From Ficedula albicollis (Eukaryota; Chordata; Aves; Passeriformes; Muscicapidae): a stretch of 64,000 bases of DNA. The notes under the pieces are model-generated. The model saw only the letters and a list, made by a program, of their open reading frames with translations, ran no database searches and was not told the DNA's origin. Positions 1 to 14,595 of this stretch are shown piece after piece. A program made the translations under genes and the position numbers. The stretch covers positions 7,229,691-7,293,690 of the forward strand of contig NC_021692.1 in the NCBI RefSeq assembly GCF_000247815.1, in the 5' to 3' direction. Every line of letters starts with the position of its first letter. Position 1 is the stretch's first letter.

Positions 1-278
1 CCTCCTGCTCTCCCCGGGTGCAGAGGAAACAAATCCACCACTGTCCTGCTCTCATTCAGCCTCCCACTGACAGCCTGGAGCAGCTGCAGGGAGCATGGAA
101 AGGATCTTGCCCCCCAAAATCAGACACCAGACTAGGCAGGCAAACAGCAGCTGCCTTGACCAGATTACCTGAAACTCCATACCCCAAGTGTAGATAATCC
201 CATGATATTAGATTTCAAAAATGCCCCATTTCCTACTCTTAAATAATGTATGGATTCACCTACTTACAAAATAAACAA

Positions 279-764
<486 letters not shown>

Positions 765-856
765 ATATAAATATAAATATAAATATAAATATAAATATAA
801 ATATAAATATAAATATAAATATAAATATAAATATAAATATAAATATAAATATAAAT
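765..856. repeat. Hexanucleotide microsatellite (ATATAA)n
   Basis: About fifteen tandem copies of an AT-only hexamer follow the C tract, differing from the array on its other side by one base (T for C). The array is followed by a short A run. Confidence 0.95.
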
Positions 857-3800
857 CTGTAAAAAAAAAATCGAGTCAACTCTTCAGCCTGTTTAGAACA
901 TTTTGTCTCAGGGCTCAGCTGGGAACAGGCTGTGCTAATCCAAGCCAGTGCTGTTATTTAAGGACAGTTGTGCTGCAGGAAGCCCTCCCCACTCTGTTAT
1001 CAGGGCAGGCGTCTAAAAACATCCCAAATGTCACCACCACCATGAAAGTTTCCACACAATTCAGGATCACTTTGGTAAAACTGGCCATTTCTCAGAAAAC
1101 CACTGCAAGGCAAAAGCACTGCAGGCAGAGCTGAGCACCAAGGTAAAGAATTCAAGAGAAGTGGCACTTCCTTAGAGAAACCAAGTAAAGGCACAAAGGC
1201 ACCAGCAAAAAGGAAATGAATTAAGAAACTAATTTGCCCAAATAATGATCTCATCAGCCAGCTGAAAGAGAATTAAGACAAAGCCAGGTGAAATTGTGGT
1301 GTGTGGGTGTAAGACAGGACAGTGCAAGGACAGAGAGGCCACAGGAGGAAATAACTCACCACCAAGGAAGGGACCTAAACCCCTTCAGGAGATGACTGGT
1401 GAAAGGAAGGATAAAACTGCTGCATTAACAGGGCTGTTAACTTTCACTGGAATAGCATTGTGGGATCAGATGGATATTTACACTAACACCAAGCACAAGG
1501 ATTGCCAGCAAACTGAAATCAGAAAGGGCCTGGGAAGGAATCAGACATTTCTGTGAACTTCAGCTCCGTTCCAGCAGGCTGGAAAGGAGAACTGAGACTG
1601 GTGACTTGGCTGCTCCTGAGAGCTCCTACTGACAGATTCAAATGCCAAATGCCAAAGCTTTTACTGAGCCAGGACTCATCACCCAAGGTGTGTAAGGACT
1701 GGAATAAAAAGGACCCAGGGGATCAGAGAAGCAGAAATATCCCTCTGAGCCCCAAAGTGCAATTCTGTGGGCTGGGCCTCTCCAAAGCACACTTGGATGC
1801 AAAGTGTGGGAGAGAAGGGGAGGTGATTCCTCCTAAAAAGGCTGGAAATCCAACCTGTAAATCAGACACAACAGGAATCATTCCTGCAGTACTGCTCTGG
1901 TAATCTGTGAATAAAAAACTCCTCCAACCCAGCAGATCTTTGCAGCAAAGCAAGGCAAGGTGAGGATCCTCCAGCTGCAGCAGTGCTCGGCCTGCCTTGC
2001 CCTGTTTTCTGGGGTCAGATTGCTCAATAACCAGAAATAACAATTTGGATTTATGCTGCACAGCTGCTTTTCCTCCTGGAGGCTCCACAGGCAGGTAATT
2101 TGCTGTCACCTGCCTGCACAGGTTAGACAAGGAGCCATCCTGCCAGCAGGCAGCTCCTTCTGGGGTTCAGGAATTGTGTCTGTAAGGAGGCAAAAATCAG
2201 GATATCCCAGAATCCAGGCAGGAGCTCTGAGCACACATTGAACTCCAAATCTGCCCCAATTCCACCATGCAGGAGGCAGCCCATGAAGGATTGAGATGAA
2301 CAATGCAGTAGTTTATATCTATTCCATGGACATGAATATACATTCATGGTTATAAATGTGCATATATATATATATAAACACATATATTTTAATATATAGG
2401 CATGCACATGCTATAGATTTTTTTTAAGTAAGTATATTTGTGGTAATAATGATCTGCACAGCCTGATCATGAAATGAAAACTTTTCAAATGTTTTCAGCA
2501 ATTGGTACCAAAAGCCAAGCAGGGAACAATCCCAAGGTGGGTTCTGTCTGCTGGTCCATTCCTCACCCCGAGTTTGGACCAACTTCTCTCCCAACAAAGG
2601 TGATGTTTTCCAAGCAGATGACACCTGACACTTGGAAATTCAGCAGCAGTGAGGCAGCCCTGCTCATTTGCACTCTGGGTGCCAGAACTCACATTTTACA
2701 GCTGTGTAAGTGTTTCCAAATCTGACTGCAGCCTTGTTTTCAAAGCTCCTCTGAGCCCAACAAGTTTAAAAGCAGAGCAGAGGCTGCAGCTCTCCAGCCT
2801 GGAATTGGTGGATGTGTTACCACAGGAATCCCTGTGGCACAAACCTGTCTGACAGGTTTATCCACCGTGACATCCTCATTTCCCTCAGGAAAATTCTGGG
2901 TTCTGGCTCCCAACACATATTTAGTCAGCTCCATCTCCAAGCATGATGTCCAGGGTTTGATGTCTCAGGTAAGTCCCAAAGTGCAGGGAAGGAAAGCAGG
3001 GTGATGTGTCACAAGGGGATGGGCAGAGAACACGTCCTCACTTGTTTTCTCTGCTTTCAGACAGATCACAGAGCAGAAGCAGCTTTGCAGGAGGCATTTA
3101 CAGAGCAGAACCCGACCACAGGTGCTCAACAGCCTTTAAAAACAGCAAATGGTGCTGAACAGTACCAAGGGCTGAAGGTGGCATTTCATTTTTATTGTAA
3201 AGAATTGAAAATAAACTCAACAAATTCACCCAGCAGCAGCTCAGTTTGAGCATCTCCCCCTCTGTGTCTCCCAGGATTTTTGCAGCTTTTGGAGTGCACA
3301 GATTGCAGCCAGCTCTGTTTCAGTGGCTGTTTCTCTCCACACTTGGTAGCTGACAAGGCTGAGGAGCATTAAAGCAGATGGAGAAACTGAAGCAGAGACA
3401 AAAGCCACACAAGCAATTAGCAGACTGGAAAATTACAAATAAGTCAGGTTTGCCTGAGCTCTTTGATGTGTCTGGTGGAGCCAGAAGCCCACGAAGGAGC
3501 CAGACTTGTTTTTTATATCCATTAAGCAACATGTGGCTCTCTACAGCACCCTGACCTCACTCTCCGAGTTCCACCCTCCATTTACTGGAGGTGAAAGAAC
3601 ACAAACTCCTCCAGTGCAGCTTCTCTCAGCTCCAGCACCACCTCGATGTGCCCAGGGCCATGTGCAGCCCCCCAAAGGATGCATCTGCCACTAAAGGTGA
3701 TAAATATTTGACTAGGATACCAAAGAAAATTCCCTACTTGTCCTGAGGGTGTTTTTTTCCCCCTTTTAAACCAGATCACTCCTCTTATAATTTATTGCAA

Positions 3801-4380
3801 AAGCTTGGCAACACGGGGCACTAAAGGATCACTCTTTTGCTCAGCACATGATTCCACAAGCTCCAATTGCATAATGAAAGCTTTTACTGAACATGATGTG
3901 GGAAATCAGTGCCCTAAACAGCAGAAACTGAGACATAAAGCTACACTGTGGTCGGGTTTGTCTTGCCTTCAATCAAACACGCCAAAACAGCCTTCAGAGT
4001 GCTTCTCCTGCAGTTTCATCACCTGTGGACAGCATTCTGCTGTGAGTATGGGATTACAGCGACCTGCTGGGCAGGGGGGAAGGATCCACAGCCCAGGATC
4101 ACAGGCGGAAACAGATCCCAAACACAGAGGCTTGGGCAGCAGCAGGCAGGTACCACGGGCACAAGGTTTGTTATGTTATTTCTAGAACATCAGAGCAGAC
4201 TGGAGGGAAAGCAGAAGCCAGGATTTTCAGTCATTAGAACTTGCCAGAGATTCTTCTAAGCGACCTTGAACAAAAAAACTTTTCCACATCTCCAGCTTTT
4301 CAGCTGAGAGCAGAAAGGGGGGACGAGCAGGGTCGATTGGTTAAAAGACAGCAAAATCCCTGTTTAGGAGGAATTTGAGG
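857..4380. other. Inferred GPR157 intron 1, no gene recognised
   Basis: This stretch has ordinary base composition. Only short, unconnected open frames are present and none resembles a known protein. The remaining GPR157 exons (fourth to seventh helices and the tail) were looked for on the minus strand and not found, so they should lie beyond the left edge. A short (AT)n run lies near 2365. Confidence 0.6.
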
Positions 4381-4457
4381 GGAAGAAGAGAAGCACAGAG
4401 ACTGAAGGGACACCCGGGGCTCCATCCCGAGTGGGGTGGGGGTCACACAGCACCCAC

Positions 4458-4831
4458 CTGACGGCGTGGAAGCCCCAGAGCCAGCCCGAGCCCGCGGGCG
4501 AGCCCCGGACGATGCTCAGGTACAGGTAGAGGGCGATGGCCATGGTCCAGAAGAAGGAGCTGGTGTTGGCGAAGGTGGACACGGCTCCCTGCAGCACGCA
4601 GTCCCACGAGGAGCGCTGGAAGTCCCGCAGCACCCCGTAGAAGTAGGAGAGGGCCGAGAGCAGGTCGGCCAGGGACAGGTAGAGCAGCAGCTGCCGCGGG
4701 CGCGTCCGCAGCTCCGGCCAGCGCGCGTGGGAGCAGAGCAGCAGCGCCGAGCCCGAGCAGGACAGAGCGCAGGACACCAGCACCGCAGCGCGCTCCGCCG
4801 CGAACAGCGGCGTGGGGGGCAGCGGGGACAT
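4458..4831 (-). CDS. GPR157: GPR157 exon 1 (orphan G-protein-coupled receptor, first three helices)
   Basis: This is the first coding exon of GPR157, an orphan seven-helix receptor reported at primary cilia and to signal through Gq. It encodes 124 residues plus two bases of codon 125. I recognise the family-typical LSLADLLSALSYFYGVL segment, the WDCVLQGA stretch with a conserved extracellular Cys at about residue 78, and the STFANTSSFFWTMAIALYLYLS third helix. Helices fall at about residues 15-36, 47-69 and 78-107. The start ATG (4829-4831) gives an N-terminus of the length seen in the human protein. The exon ends in CAG followed by the donor GTGGGT on the minus strand. Later exons are outside the window. 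Oddly, a 1463-base C tract begins 12 bases upstream of the ATG, so the 5' UTR and promoter are missing or distorted. The product call is secure; the 5' end is not. Confidence 0.93.
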
Positions 4832-4841
4832 GGGCGCGGGG

Positions 4842-6660
<1,819 letters not shown>

Positions 6661-6685
6661 CGCAGCCCATAAAACCCTCTTCTTT

Positions 6686-6687
<2 letters not shown>

Positions 6688-6737
<50 letters not shown>

Positions 6738-6762
6738 CCCCCCCCCAAAAAAAAAAAAAAAA

Positions 6763-6795
<33 letters not shown>
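6688..6795. repeat. Stacked homopolymers T50-C9-A17-TCAA-T28
   Basis: Successive pure blocks of T (6688-6737), C (6738-6746) and A (6747-6763), then TCAA and T (6768-6795). The block structure resembles the T-C-T stacks at 46.4, 51.5 and 60.8 kb. Confidence 0.9.
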
Positions 6796-9700
6796 CCTTC
6801 AATGACAAGACCCGCCCTGGCCGCCGAGAGCAGCAGGGAGCGGGACGGGAACAAAGGCCGGGGTGGCTGCGGTCTCCTTCCCCTGCTGGGGAATCTCCTT
6901 CCCCAAGGACAGCGCACAGCTCGCCTCCCCTGCCGGCACAGAGCTGCCGGGACTCCTGCACCGAGTTATGCACAAACTGCTTCCTTCGGAAACAAGATCT
7001 TCTTTCAACGTACCTCAGCTACCGCTCGGGTAAACTCCAGTCAAGCAGGCTTTACTTTCCTAGGAATTTATTTTTGGAGCGTGATGCCTTCTGCATGTTT
7101 TTTACAGAAAAGGGAAGCTGCAGCAACTTGCATTCCCCCCCCCCCTCCCACAACCCGACAGCAACAGCTTTTTTAACTTTATCATTATTGCAGGCTTTCT
7201 TTAGCTACCACCTGACCCCTCAAAAATCCCCAGCAAAGCTTTGTCAAGGCTGCATTCCCAGTTGTTGCTCCTACACATTCCTGGCTTCCTCTTTGTTCCC
7301 TGATTTCCCTTTTCCCCACTTTTATAGCACAAGCCCCACCTATCACAGACATCCAGACAAACCGCGTCAGCAAACACCCTGCCTTGGTGAGTGCTGCTTT
7401 TATTTTGGGTGATGGATGTGGCTCCACAACACAGCTTAATTAAGTCTTGCCAGACAGAGAATCAAGATAAATCCAGAACTTGCATTTCCACCGACTTGTG
7501 GCTGTGATTCAGATATTCCTTTCTCCTCAGTTCTGAAAAAAAATGGCTTGTCAGGGTCATCATAAATTGTTGAAATCAAAAATGGAGAAATGGATCTCTG
7601 CCTTAACAATCTGAAATAGCACAGGCAGAGGATTTTCTGCTGGGTTTCTCCGTTTTCTAAAATAAGAGTACAGGAAGTCTGCACACAGAAGTCACCACTC
7701 AGCAGGGCATACTCAGAGTTTGTGCTTCGAAACTGAGCAACAAAAGGCAAATAATTCTCACTAAAGATTCCCATCTCCTTCCATTTTCTCTGCACCTCCA
7801 CGTGCAATTCAGCATCTCTGGTGTTGTCACCTCTCGCTGCAGGGCAGGGGAGCAGCTGGCTCTGCCTGAACACACATTCCTCCTCCAGCCCCAAGGAATC
7901 TGCAGTTGCCCAGAGAACAGAAATATTTGGAAGCTGCCCGAAGACCCATCTCAACTCAAAGGCAGCATTGTCTGCAGCCAGGGGATAAAAATCTAAGGAA
8001 GTCATTTGTCACACAGCAACGCACACAATGAAAATTCTCCTTTCAGAATTGCACCTTCAGATGCTTTTTACAGCACAGGGAGATAAAGCAACATGGTATT
8101 TGGTGAAAAGACACAGAGAATCTTTTTTAATGACTGGAATTCACCCCATCAGCTACTAAAAGAGCTTCCTGACACACAGGCTGCACTCTGCATCTTATAA
8201 AGCACTGGGTGAGCTGTAACTACAGAAATTTACCTCCACTGTGAGGCAGAATGTACTGATGTAACCTTTCAATTTTATTTTTTAATGGCTTCAACAAGAA
8301 TTTTTACTTTGCCTTTGCAGCTGAGTAGGAAGCTGGGCTGAGGCACAGCTCTCCATTAACTGGGAGCCTGGTCAGATGCCTTGGGGCTTTCAAGTGGTGA
8401 TTAGGAGCTGAGAGCCCAGAGCACCCCTGCAATACCACAGACAGAGCCTTCACAGCTGCTCTGCTGGGTTTAGTGCCACGTCCATCGGTGGGACACTTCC
8501 CTCAGAGATGCAGACACTCCACAGCAAAAGCACAGCAAAAGCAGCAGTTCTGCTCTGGCTCTGTCTGACTCCCCTGAAACGCTCCAAGCCCAGCTCTGGC
8601 TGGCCAGGGGGGACACCTGGGCTTCTCCTCAGCCCTGGGGCACAGACTGGGGAAGGAAAGCCTCTGCACCATCTCTTTGCTCCTGAGAGCTGAGCCAAGA
8701 GACCCCGAGCTGCATTTCCCACTGCGAGGCCACAGCTGGAGCAACAAGCCAACCCCGCAGCAGGCGGGCCAGCGTCCCCCGTGCCCCCAGCACCCAGCAG
8801 AGGCCACTGCTGCTGCAGGGACCGCTCTCCCACCCCCGCTGCCCTGCTCCCCCAGCTCCTCGCAGCTGCCTCGAACAGGAAAGAAGCCGAGCCCAGGTTC
8901 ATCGAACCCATAGCAAAAGTTAAAAAGCAGATGAGCACTGCGATAATCAGAACGCTTTAATGTCTGAGCTCTCAAACCACCATGCAGCCAGAACAATTGC
9001 TGCTCACACTCCTTAGCTGAAAACAATTAAGACCCACAAGTCCCACCCTCCTCAGAGGAGCCCAGAATTAAACTCACCCTGCACAACCTTCCCTGGCACA
9101 GACCCTCAGCACAGCCTGGCTGGGTTTGTGTGGGACCCCGGCCTGAAGCAGAGACCTGGCTCCAGAACTGTAGCACAGTTTAGAAAAAAAAAGCCAGCCA
9201 AGAGTTTTACCAGCACCTGAGCTCCTCGTTCCCAGGAGAATGGGAGCGTTTTTGTCAGCCCCTGCTCCTTGGGGTCACTGCATCAGCTGAAAGGAGCCCA
9301 GGGGAGCCTGGGCAGAGAGGTGAAAATCCTCTTGCTTGTCCTTTGTGGCTTTTTCTAGCATGTGACCAAAAAAAAAAAAAAATCTACATTTCTTGCACTC
9401 CTGGCACAGATTAAGGACCTAATCCTCGACTTCATTAACCCCTTCTCTTCCATTCTGCATAGACACCAACACTGGCAGCTTTTGATACAGCACTGCTGAG
9501 AGACACCCAGGGCTGCCCAGAAACTTCCAGAACGATCACTCAGAGCCTCCAGAACCATCTCTGAGCAGCTGCCCCCCTCCAGACACCTTTCCTCAAGGAG
9601 ACTGAGAAGACTCAGGCCAAAAAACCCACAAGGAAATACATTCCCAAGGTATGTACTGAGAAAAGACGAGCAGCAGAGCAGGCAGGTACTGAGAGGAGCA

Positions 9701-9830
9701 GATTCCATCCAGCCTGAGCTCCAGCAGCTCCCACTGTCCCCAGGAGCCAGAGGTGCCACCAAAGCCAAAGCCAGAGTGGGGACAGCACCAGCCAAGGTGC
9801 CCTCATGTCACCACAGGAACTGACAATGAG
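6796..9830. other. Intergenic between GPR157 and MIR34A, no gene recognised
   Basis: This is mostly unique sequence of ordinary composition. A 189-codon open frame on the minus strand (7436-8005) has no recognisable domain, neighbour or splice context and is not called. No RNA gene or mobile element was identified. Confidence 0.5.
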
Positions 9831-9990
9831 GGAATTAAAGCTGGTTTTCACTTATTCCCAGTCCTCTGGATAGGCCAAGTGAAAATAAGTTGAATTAAAG
9901 CTGGTTTTAATTTATTCCCAGTTCTCTGGATAGGCCAAGTGAAAATAAGTTGAATTAAAGCCAGTTTTAATTTATTCCCAGTCCTCTGGA
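9831..9990. repeat. Short tandem repeat, 60-bp unit, about 2.7 copies
   Basis: Three successive 60-base blocks beginning with AATTAAAG and containing TTATTCCCAG align at exactly 60-base spacing with a few substitutions. The third copy is truncated. Confidence 0.9.
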
Positions 9991-10258
9991 AATCCCCTTT
10001 AACCAGCCCAACACAAGAGGCATCTCCTGGAATTGCAAACTTCAGCTGTTGGCTCAGGGTGGGGATGGAGCAAACATGACCCTGAGCCCCTGCTGCCCCA
10101 TCCCAGGGCAGAGAGCTTATCCCCCAAAAACCCACCCAGAGCAAGCCCAGGGGCTTTTCTTCCAGCAAGCAGAGATGCTCAGTCATTTTAAACAGTTCCA
10201 TTAGCATTAAAAAGTGTCAGGCTGCAGAGATAGCACAAGAATTCCAGCCAGCAGCTCT

Positions 10259-10259
<1 letters not shown>

Positions 10260-10305
<46 letters not shown>
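10260..10305. repeat. Poly-A run, 46 bases
   Basis: A pure A run on the + strand. No retroposed gene or LINE body is recognisable next to it, so it is listed as simple sequence. Confidence 0.9.
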
Positions 10306-10306
<1 letters not shown>

Positions 10307-11168
10307 CCTGTGAGCAATGAGAAATTTTTTGCAGGCAGAATGTAATTAGTGACACTGCTGGAACCAAGCCAGCAGCAATCAATGGATTAAAGGATGCTCC
10401 AAGTGTTGTGATAGTTATTAATTTCAAATTTAAATTAGGGGATTAATATGGGATATTCCTTCACGCTGCAGCTGTGTGGAGAAAAATAAAGATATTAACA
10501 TTGTACATTCCATAATGAAACAGAGCATGCCACCAGCAAACATCAAAAATTACATTTAAGACCTGATCACAAGAGCCAGCAGCTCAGACTCCAGCAGGGA
10601 GGGAGGGCTGGCACTTTGGGAAAGGGCATTTACACAGAAGGCAAGAGGCTGCTCTGCATCATCTTCCTGGAATTCTTTAATGATATTTTTCTGGTATTCT
10701 CATTACCTATAATAGCAAGGTATGCACTGCACCTCTTATATTTAGCAGCTGGAAAATAGGCCAAATGGTGGTAGGAATTTTGGGGTGTAGCTTTTACTGA
10801 AATCCAACTGCCCACACTTGTGGCTTTAGCACAGGTGAGACAGAAAAGGTGACAATGAGAGCTGGAAAAAGAGCCGTGGTGCACATCAGCTTCCCTGAGA
10901 GCTGCTTCACAGCAGGGATTGGGAACAGAGAAAGTGCAAGGCAGCAAAGGGACAGCTCTGCTACAGGGACAGGGTGCAGAGAGCCCTCCAGAGGAATTTG
11001 GGAAGGACGAGGAAAGGACAGGACCTGCAGCAGCGTGTCCATCTTCTCTCCTCCGTGCTCTCCTCTCCGGGGCAGTGACATCCCGTCCTGCGGCGCTCCT
11101 GGCTCAGCTCAGGCTCCATCCCAGCAGGGACCACCCCAGGGCAAAGCCCAACAACGTGCAGCACTTCT

Positions 11169-11190
11169 AGGGCAGTATACTTGCTGATTG
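11169..11190 (-). ncRNA. MIR34A: miR-34a-3p passenger strand
   Basis: Twenty-two bases begin CAATCAGCAAGTATACTG on the minus strand and pair with the 5p arm across the loop at 11191-11211. They match the vertebrate 3p arm without visible change. Confidence 0.95.
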
Positions 11191-11211
11191 CTTCCTCGAC
11201 TACTGCTCACA

Positions 11212-11233
11212 ACAACCAGCTAAGACACTGCCA
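11212..11233 (-). ncRNA. MIR34A: miR-34a-5p mature guide strand
   Basis: Twenty-two bases begin TGGCAGTGTCTTAGC on the minus strand, identical over the full length to the guide strand I recognise. The seed (bases 2-8) is GGCAGTG, so the target set should be conserved. Confidence 0.98.
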
Positions 11234-11307
11234 AAGAAACACTCACAGCTGGCACGGCACGAGGGGGGAGTGGGGCTGAGATCCTCCTCTCTTCTCACTC
11301 ACGGAGC

Positions 11308-11337
11308 CTGGGGACAAACAGGGAGTCAGGGGAGGAG
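11308..11337 (-). promoter_or_regulatory. Candidate 3' splice acceptor for the miR-34a-bearing exon
   Basis: On the minus strand a pyrimidine-rich stretch ends CTGTTTGTCCCCAG, and the next base (11307) would open an exon that reaches the hairpin about 54 bases later. In human the hairpin lies in the second exon of its host transcript, so an acceptor just upstream is expected. Splicing was not tested. Confidence 0.5.
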
Positions 11338-14158
11338 CTGCAGCAGCACTGAAGGGAAAACTCCCGGGGGAGAAGAGGCTCAAACTCATAAATCAACAGT
11401 TATCCTGCCCCTTACCCCCAAATCTTGGTTAGGGCTCTAAAAATTACCAATATTATCAAAATAAACACAGCTGATCTGTCTGTAATCCGTTTTTATCTCA
11501 ATGAGCTCCCAAGTCTCCTCACCACCAGTAAAACAGTGGAACAGTCGAGTGCTGAATAGTTCAAGACACAAACCTGGTTGAAGTGCTGGTGTGTCCCAGG
11601 CTGCACAGAAAGAGAATTCTCTGGAGCAGAAAGGAGAAACACTCACCTGTGCTGAAGGCAGTGCACTTTGCACCAGACTGGGGTTATCCTGCGCTCCTGC
11701 AAGCACATGAGAGCACAGCCCTGGGGACAAAGGAGCTGTGAGCCCCGTCCCACAGCCCAGGAGCAGGGCTCTGCTTGCCCAAGGGCCTCTTGTGCAACAC
11801 CTGAGGCCGAAGGTGCCGCACAGGAGGAGCCCCAGGGCTCCACCAGCCCCCGTGGTGCTCCCACTGGCAGTGCCACCCCTGGGCGCTCCCAGACACCTCA
11901 GCCTCCATCCCCTCCCAATGCCCCAAGTTCCAAATTCCCAAAGCTCCAGAGTCCTGCTCGTGCTCAGGCAGCAGGGCACAGTGAGCTGACACTGGCTCTC
12001 TTTTGCTCCCAGTGAAATTTTATCTCCTCTCCACCCAGCCACCAGAACCTGCATCCTGCAGGGACAGGGGCGAGCACTCCAGGCCCAGAGCAGATGTCAA
12101 AGCCCCAAACTCCAGGCTCTCACCAAGCCCCCAGCACGCCCAGTACCTGGGAGAAGATGTTTTTACAAATACACAGTGGTTAAATCAAAAAATGGATTCC
12201 TTGCCAGAATCAGCACCAAGTTCAGTGGCTTCTCTCGCTCAGGATGGCAGTGCAGGCGTGGGGACAGCTCTGACATCTCAGGTGACACAAAGTGCTGTGA
12301 CTGCCCATCCAACCAGCCAGGACAGCACAGAGCACCCACCAGGCACTGTCAGGGCACAACAAGGGCTCCATCCCCAGGAGGCTGCACCCATTAATCACAA
12401 AATCACATCTAGACTGTGACCTTCCCATCCTGAGGGAAAAACCAAACCATTCTAAAACATCAGAACCAGGACCTGAGAAGAGCACCCACCTGCCTGTCCT
12501 GCAAACTCTGGAAGGAGCTTTGTTTAAACAGTGACCTCCCCATCCCTGCAACGTTTCCCACCAGGATCAGGACAAACCAGACTATCTCAAAGGCAATTAA
12601 CAGGTCAGGGACAAGCACAGCCATAGGAGAGAAAACAATCTGGTACAGAAGAGGGAGATCCTACTTCATCTTCCCTCCTCCTCGGGGGACAGAGCAGAAT
12701 TGCTGTTTTGAGAACTGTAAAACTTTCCTTTGAGCCACTGAAAACTAAGCATGACAGGGCCAGGGAAAGGTGTTTGGGGAACATCCTTGCAGCAAGATGA
12801 TGACTCTGCTTTTTAATTTTTCAAATCATTTTAGCTCCCCTCTGCTGCTTGCTACCTATACAACTCCCTAGTGCTTTAGGAAAGGAGGAAACAAATAAAT
12901 TCACAAGCACAATTTAAAGAGGTGCCACTCAAAGTTTACACGGGCACATTGAGTTGCATTTCCCATTTAAGGGCTCAATTTGCCCCAAAGTGGCAATTTT
13001 CCTCTTTAAATAAAAGACAACACATGACCTGTTTCACTTCACACTGGCTGCTGGGGTGCTTTACCTGGAGAGAGGCTCACAAATCTCAGCAGCTCACCCC
13101 TGTCTGCTGGGGTGGGGGGCTGGATGCCAGCCCCTGCTAAATCTCACTGTAGGGGTGACAAAGCTGTTTGGTTTAACAGTGAATCAGCCTGTGAAGAAAT
13201 CATCACCATAAAACAACAAGCTGAGGAGTGTGGAAGGTGGAAAAACTCTCCTGTTACAGAAATTCTGCATTCCAAGAAAGGTAAAAGGTGCTGTCAGGTG
13301 AGATCTGCAGCAATCACTTTGTCAGCACCGAAATATGTGACACCACAAGCTTCATTTAATCAACACATTTGTTTCAGCTCACTCCCAGCATTGTGCCTTC
13401 CTCCTGCTGTCAACAAGTGGAGTTTTACACTCTGTGGAGTTTTACACTCTGTGGAGTTTTACTCTGACCAACCCAGTCACAGGCCCTGAGCTGGGAACTG
13501 CAGAATTGCACAGTCTCACTGAAGGTCTGAGCAATCCCCACTGAAAACCTGATGCAAACAGAGCCTCTGCCCCTGGAAGCTTCAAATAATTCCTGTTGTA
13601 AGGCAAATCGAAGCTGAATTTTCATCTGTGAAACGTTTGGGTGAAGCCCAGCAAGAGGAGAAAGTCTGAGTGCAAAGTGAGAATTTTCACACCTCAGAAA
13701 GATTTAGTTGAAATCAGCTACTTCCACTGCCTGTTTTAAACCAGGCTGACTCCAAAACTACCCCAGGATGCTCAGTGCCTTTTATTCAGGCTGTTCTAAT
13801 AAACCATTTCTAGTTCTGAGTCGCGGAATTAGATGTGATGTCTAAACTGAGTCCCATATTGTCACCAGCATGAACTGCCATCCCAGAGAAAAATCAGCCT
13901 CAACCTAAACAATTCAATGACTCCAGATAAAACAACTTTGGTGGTGGCAGAATGAGAACAAATTCTTTCATTTTCCCCCAAAGATATCTATTTTCCTCTT
14001 GAGAACCTTCAGGTAGGAGAGGAAGGGCCTTGCTTCTGCAAAGGGCTACAGGAGGGGAGGGGGAAAGAAAGGAAAAGGAAATATTCTTTATCCCAGCATG
14101 AGAGACCAACAGGGGCAGTTCCTGTCATGTTCTAGGGGATTTCGAGAGAAAACAGCAC
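11338..14158. other. Inferred intron of the miR-34a host transcript
   Basis: This lies between the candidate acceptor and the donor-bearing repeat block. Sequence is unique, with GC-rich stretches near 11.7-12.1 kb. No protein-coding gene is recognised on either strand. Confidence 0.4.

Positions 14159-14595
<437 letters not shown>

Larger units (their letters stand above)
11145..11253 (-). ncRNA. MIR34A: pre-miR-34a hairpin
   Basis: This is the precursor of miR-34a, a vertebrate microRNA induced by p53 that represses cell-cycle and anti-apoptotic mRNAs. Read on the minus strand, the stem contains an exact 22-base match to the 5p arm I know (seed GGCAGUG), a roughly 21-base loop and a 22-base 3p arm, in the right order and spacing. 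The outer stem (CCAGCTGTGAGTG on one side, CTAGAAGTGCTGCACG on the other) also matches the vertebrate precursor. The loop carries a few substitutions, as expected between classes. The position between GPR157 and H6PD on the GPR157 strand matches human synteny. The primary transcript is inferred to start near 17.6 kb. Confidence 0.98.

Noticed and set aside
7436..8005. 189-codon minus-strand open frame between GPR157 and MIR34A
   Set aside because: No recognisable domain, no splice or promoter context, and no matching gene in the conserved neighbourhood. Comparing it across birds would settle it.
10260..10305. 46-base poly-A as the tail of a retroposed gene
   Set aside because: No retroposed body or target-site duplication is recognisable beside it.
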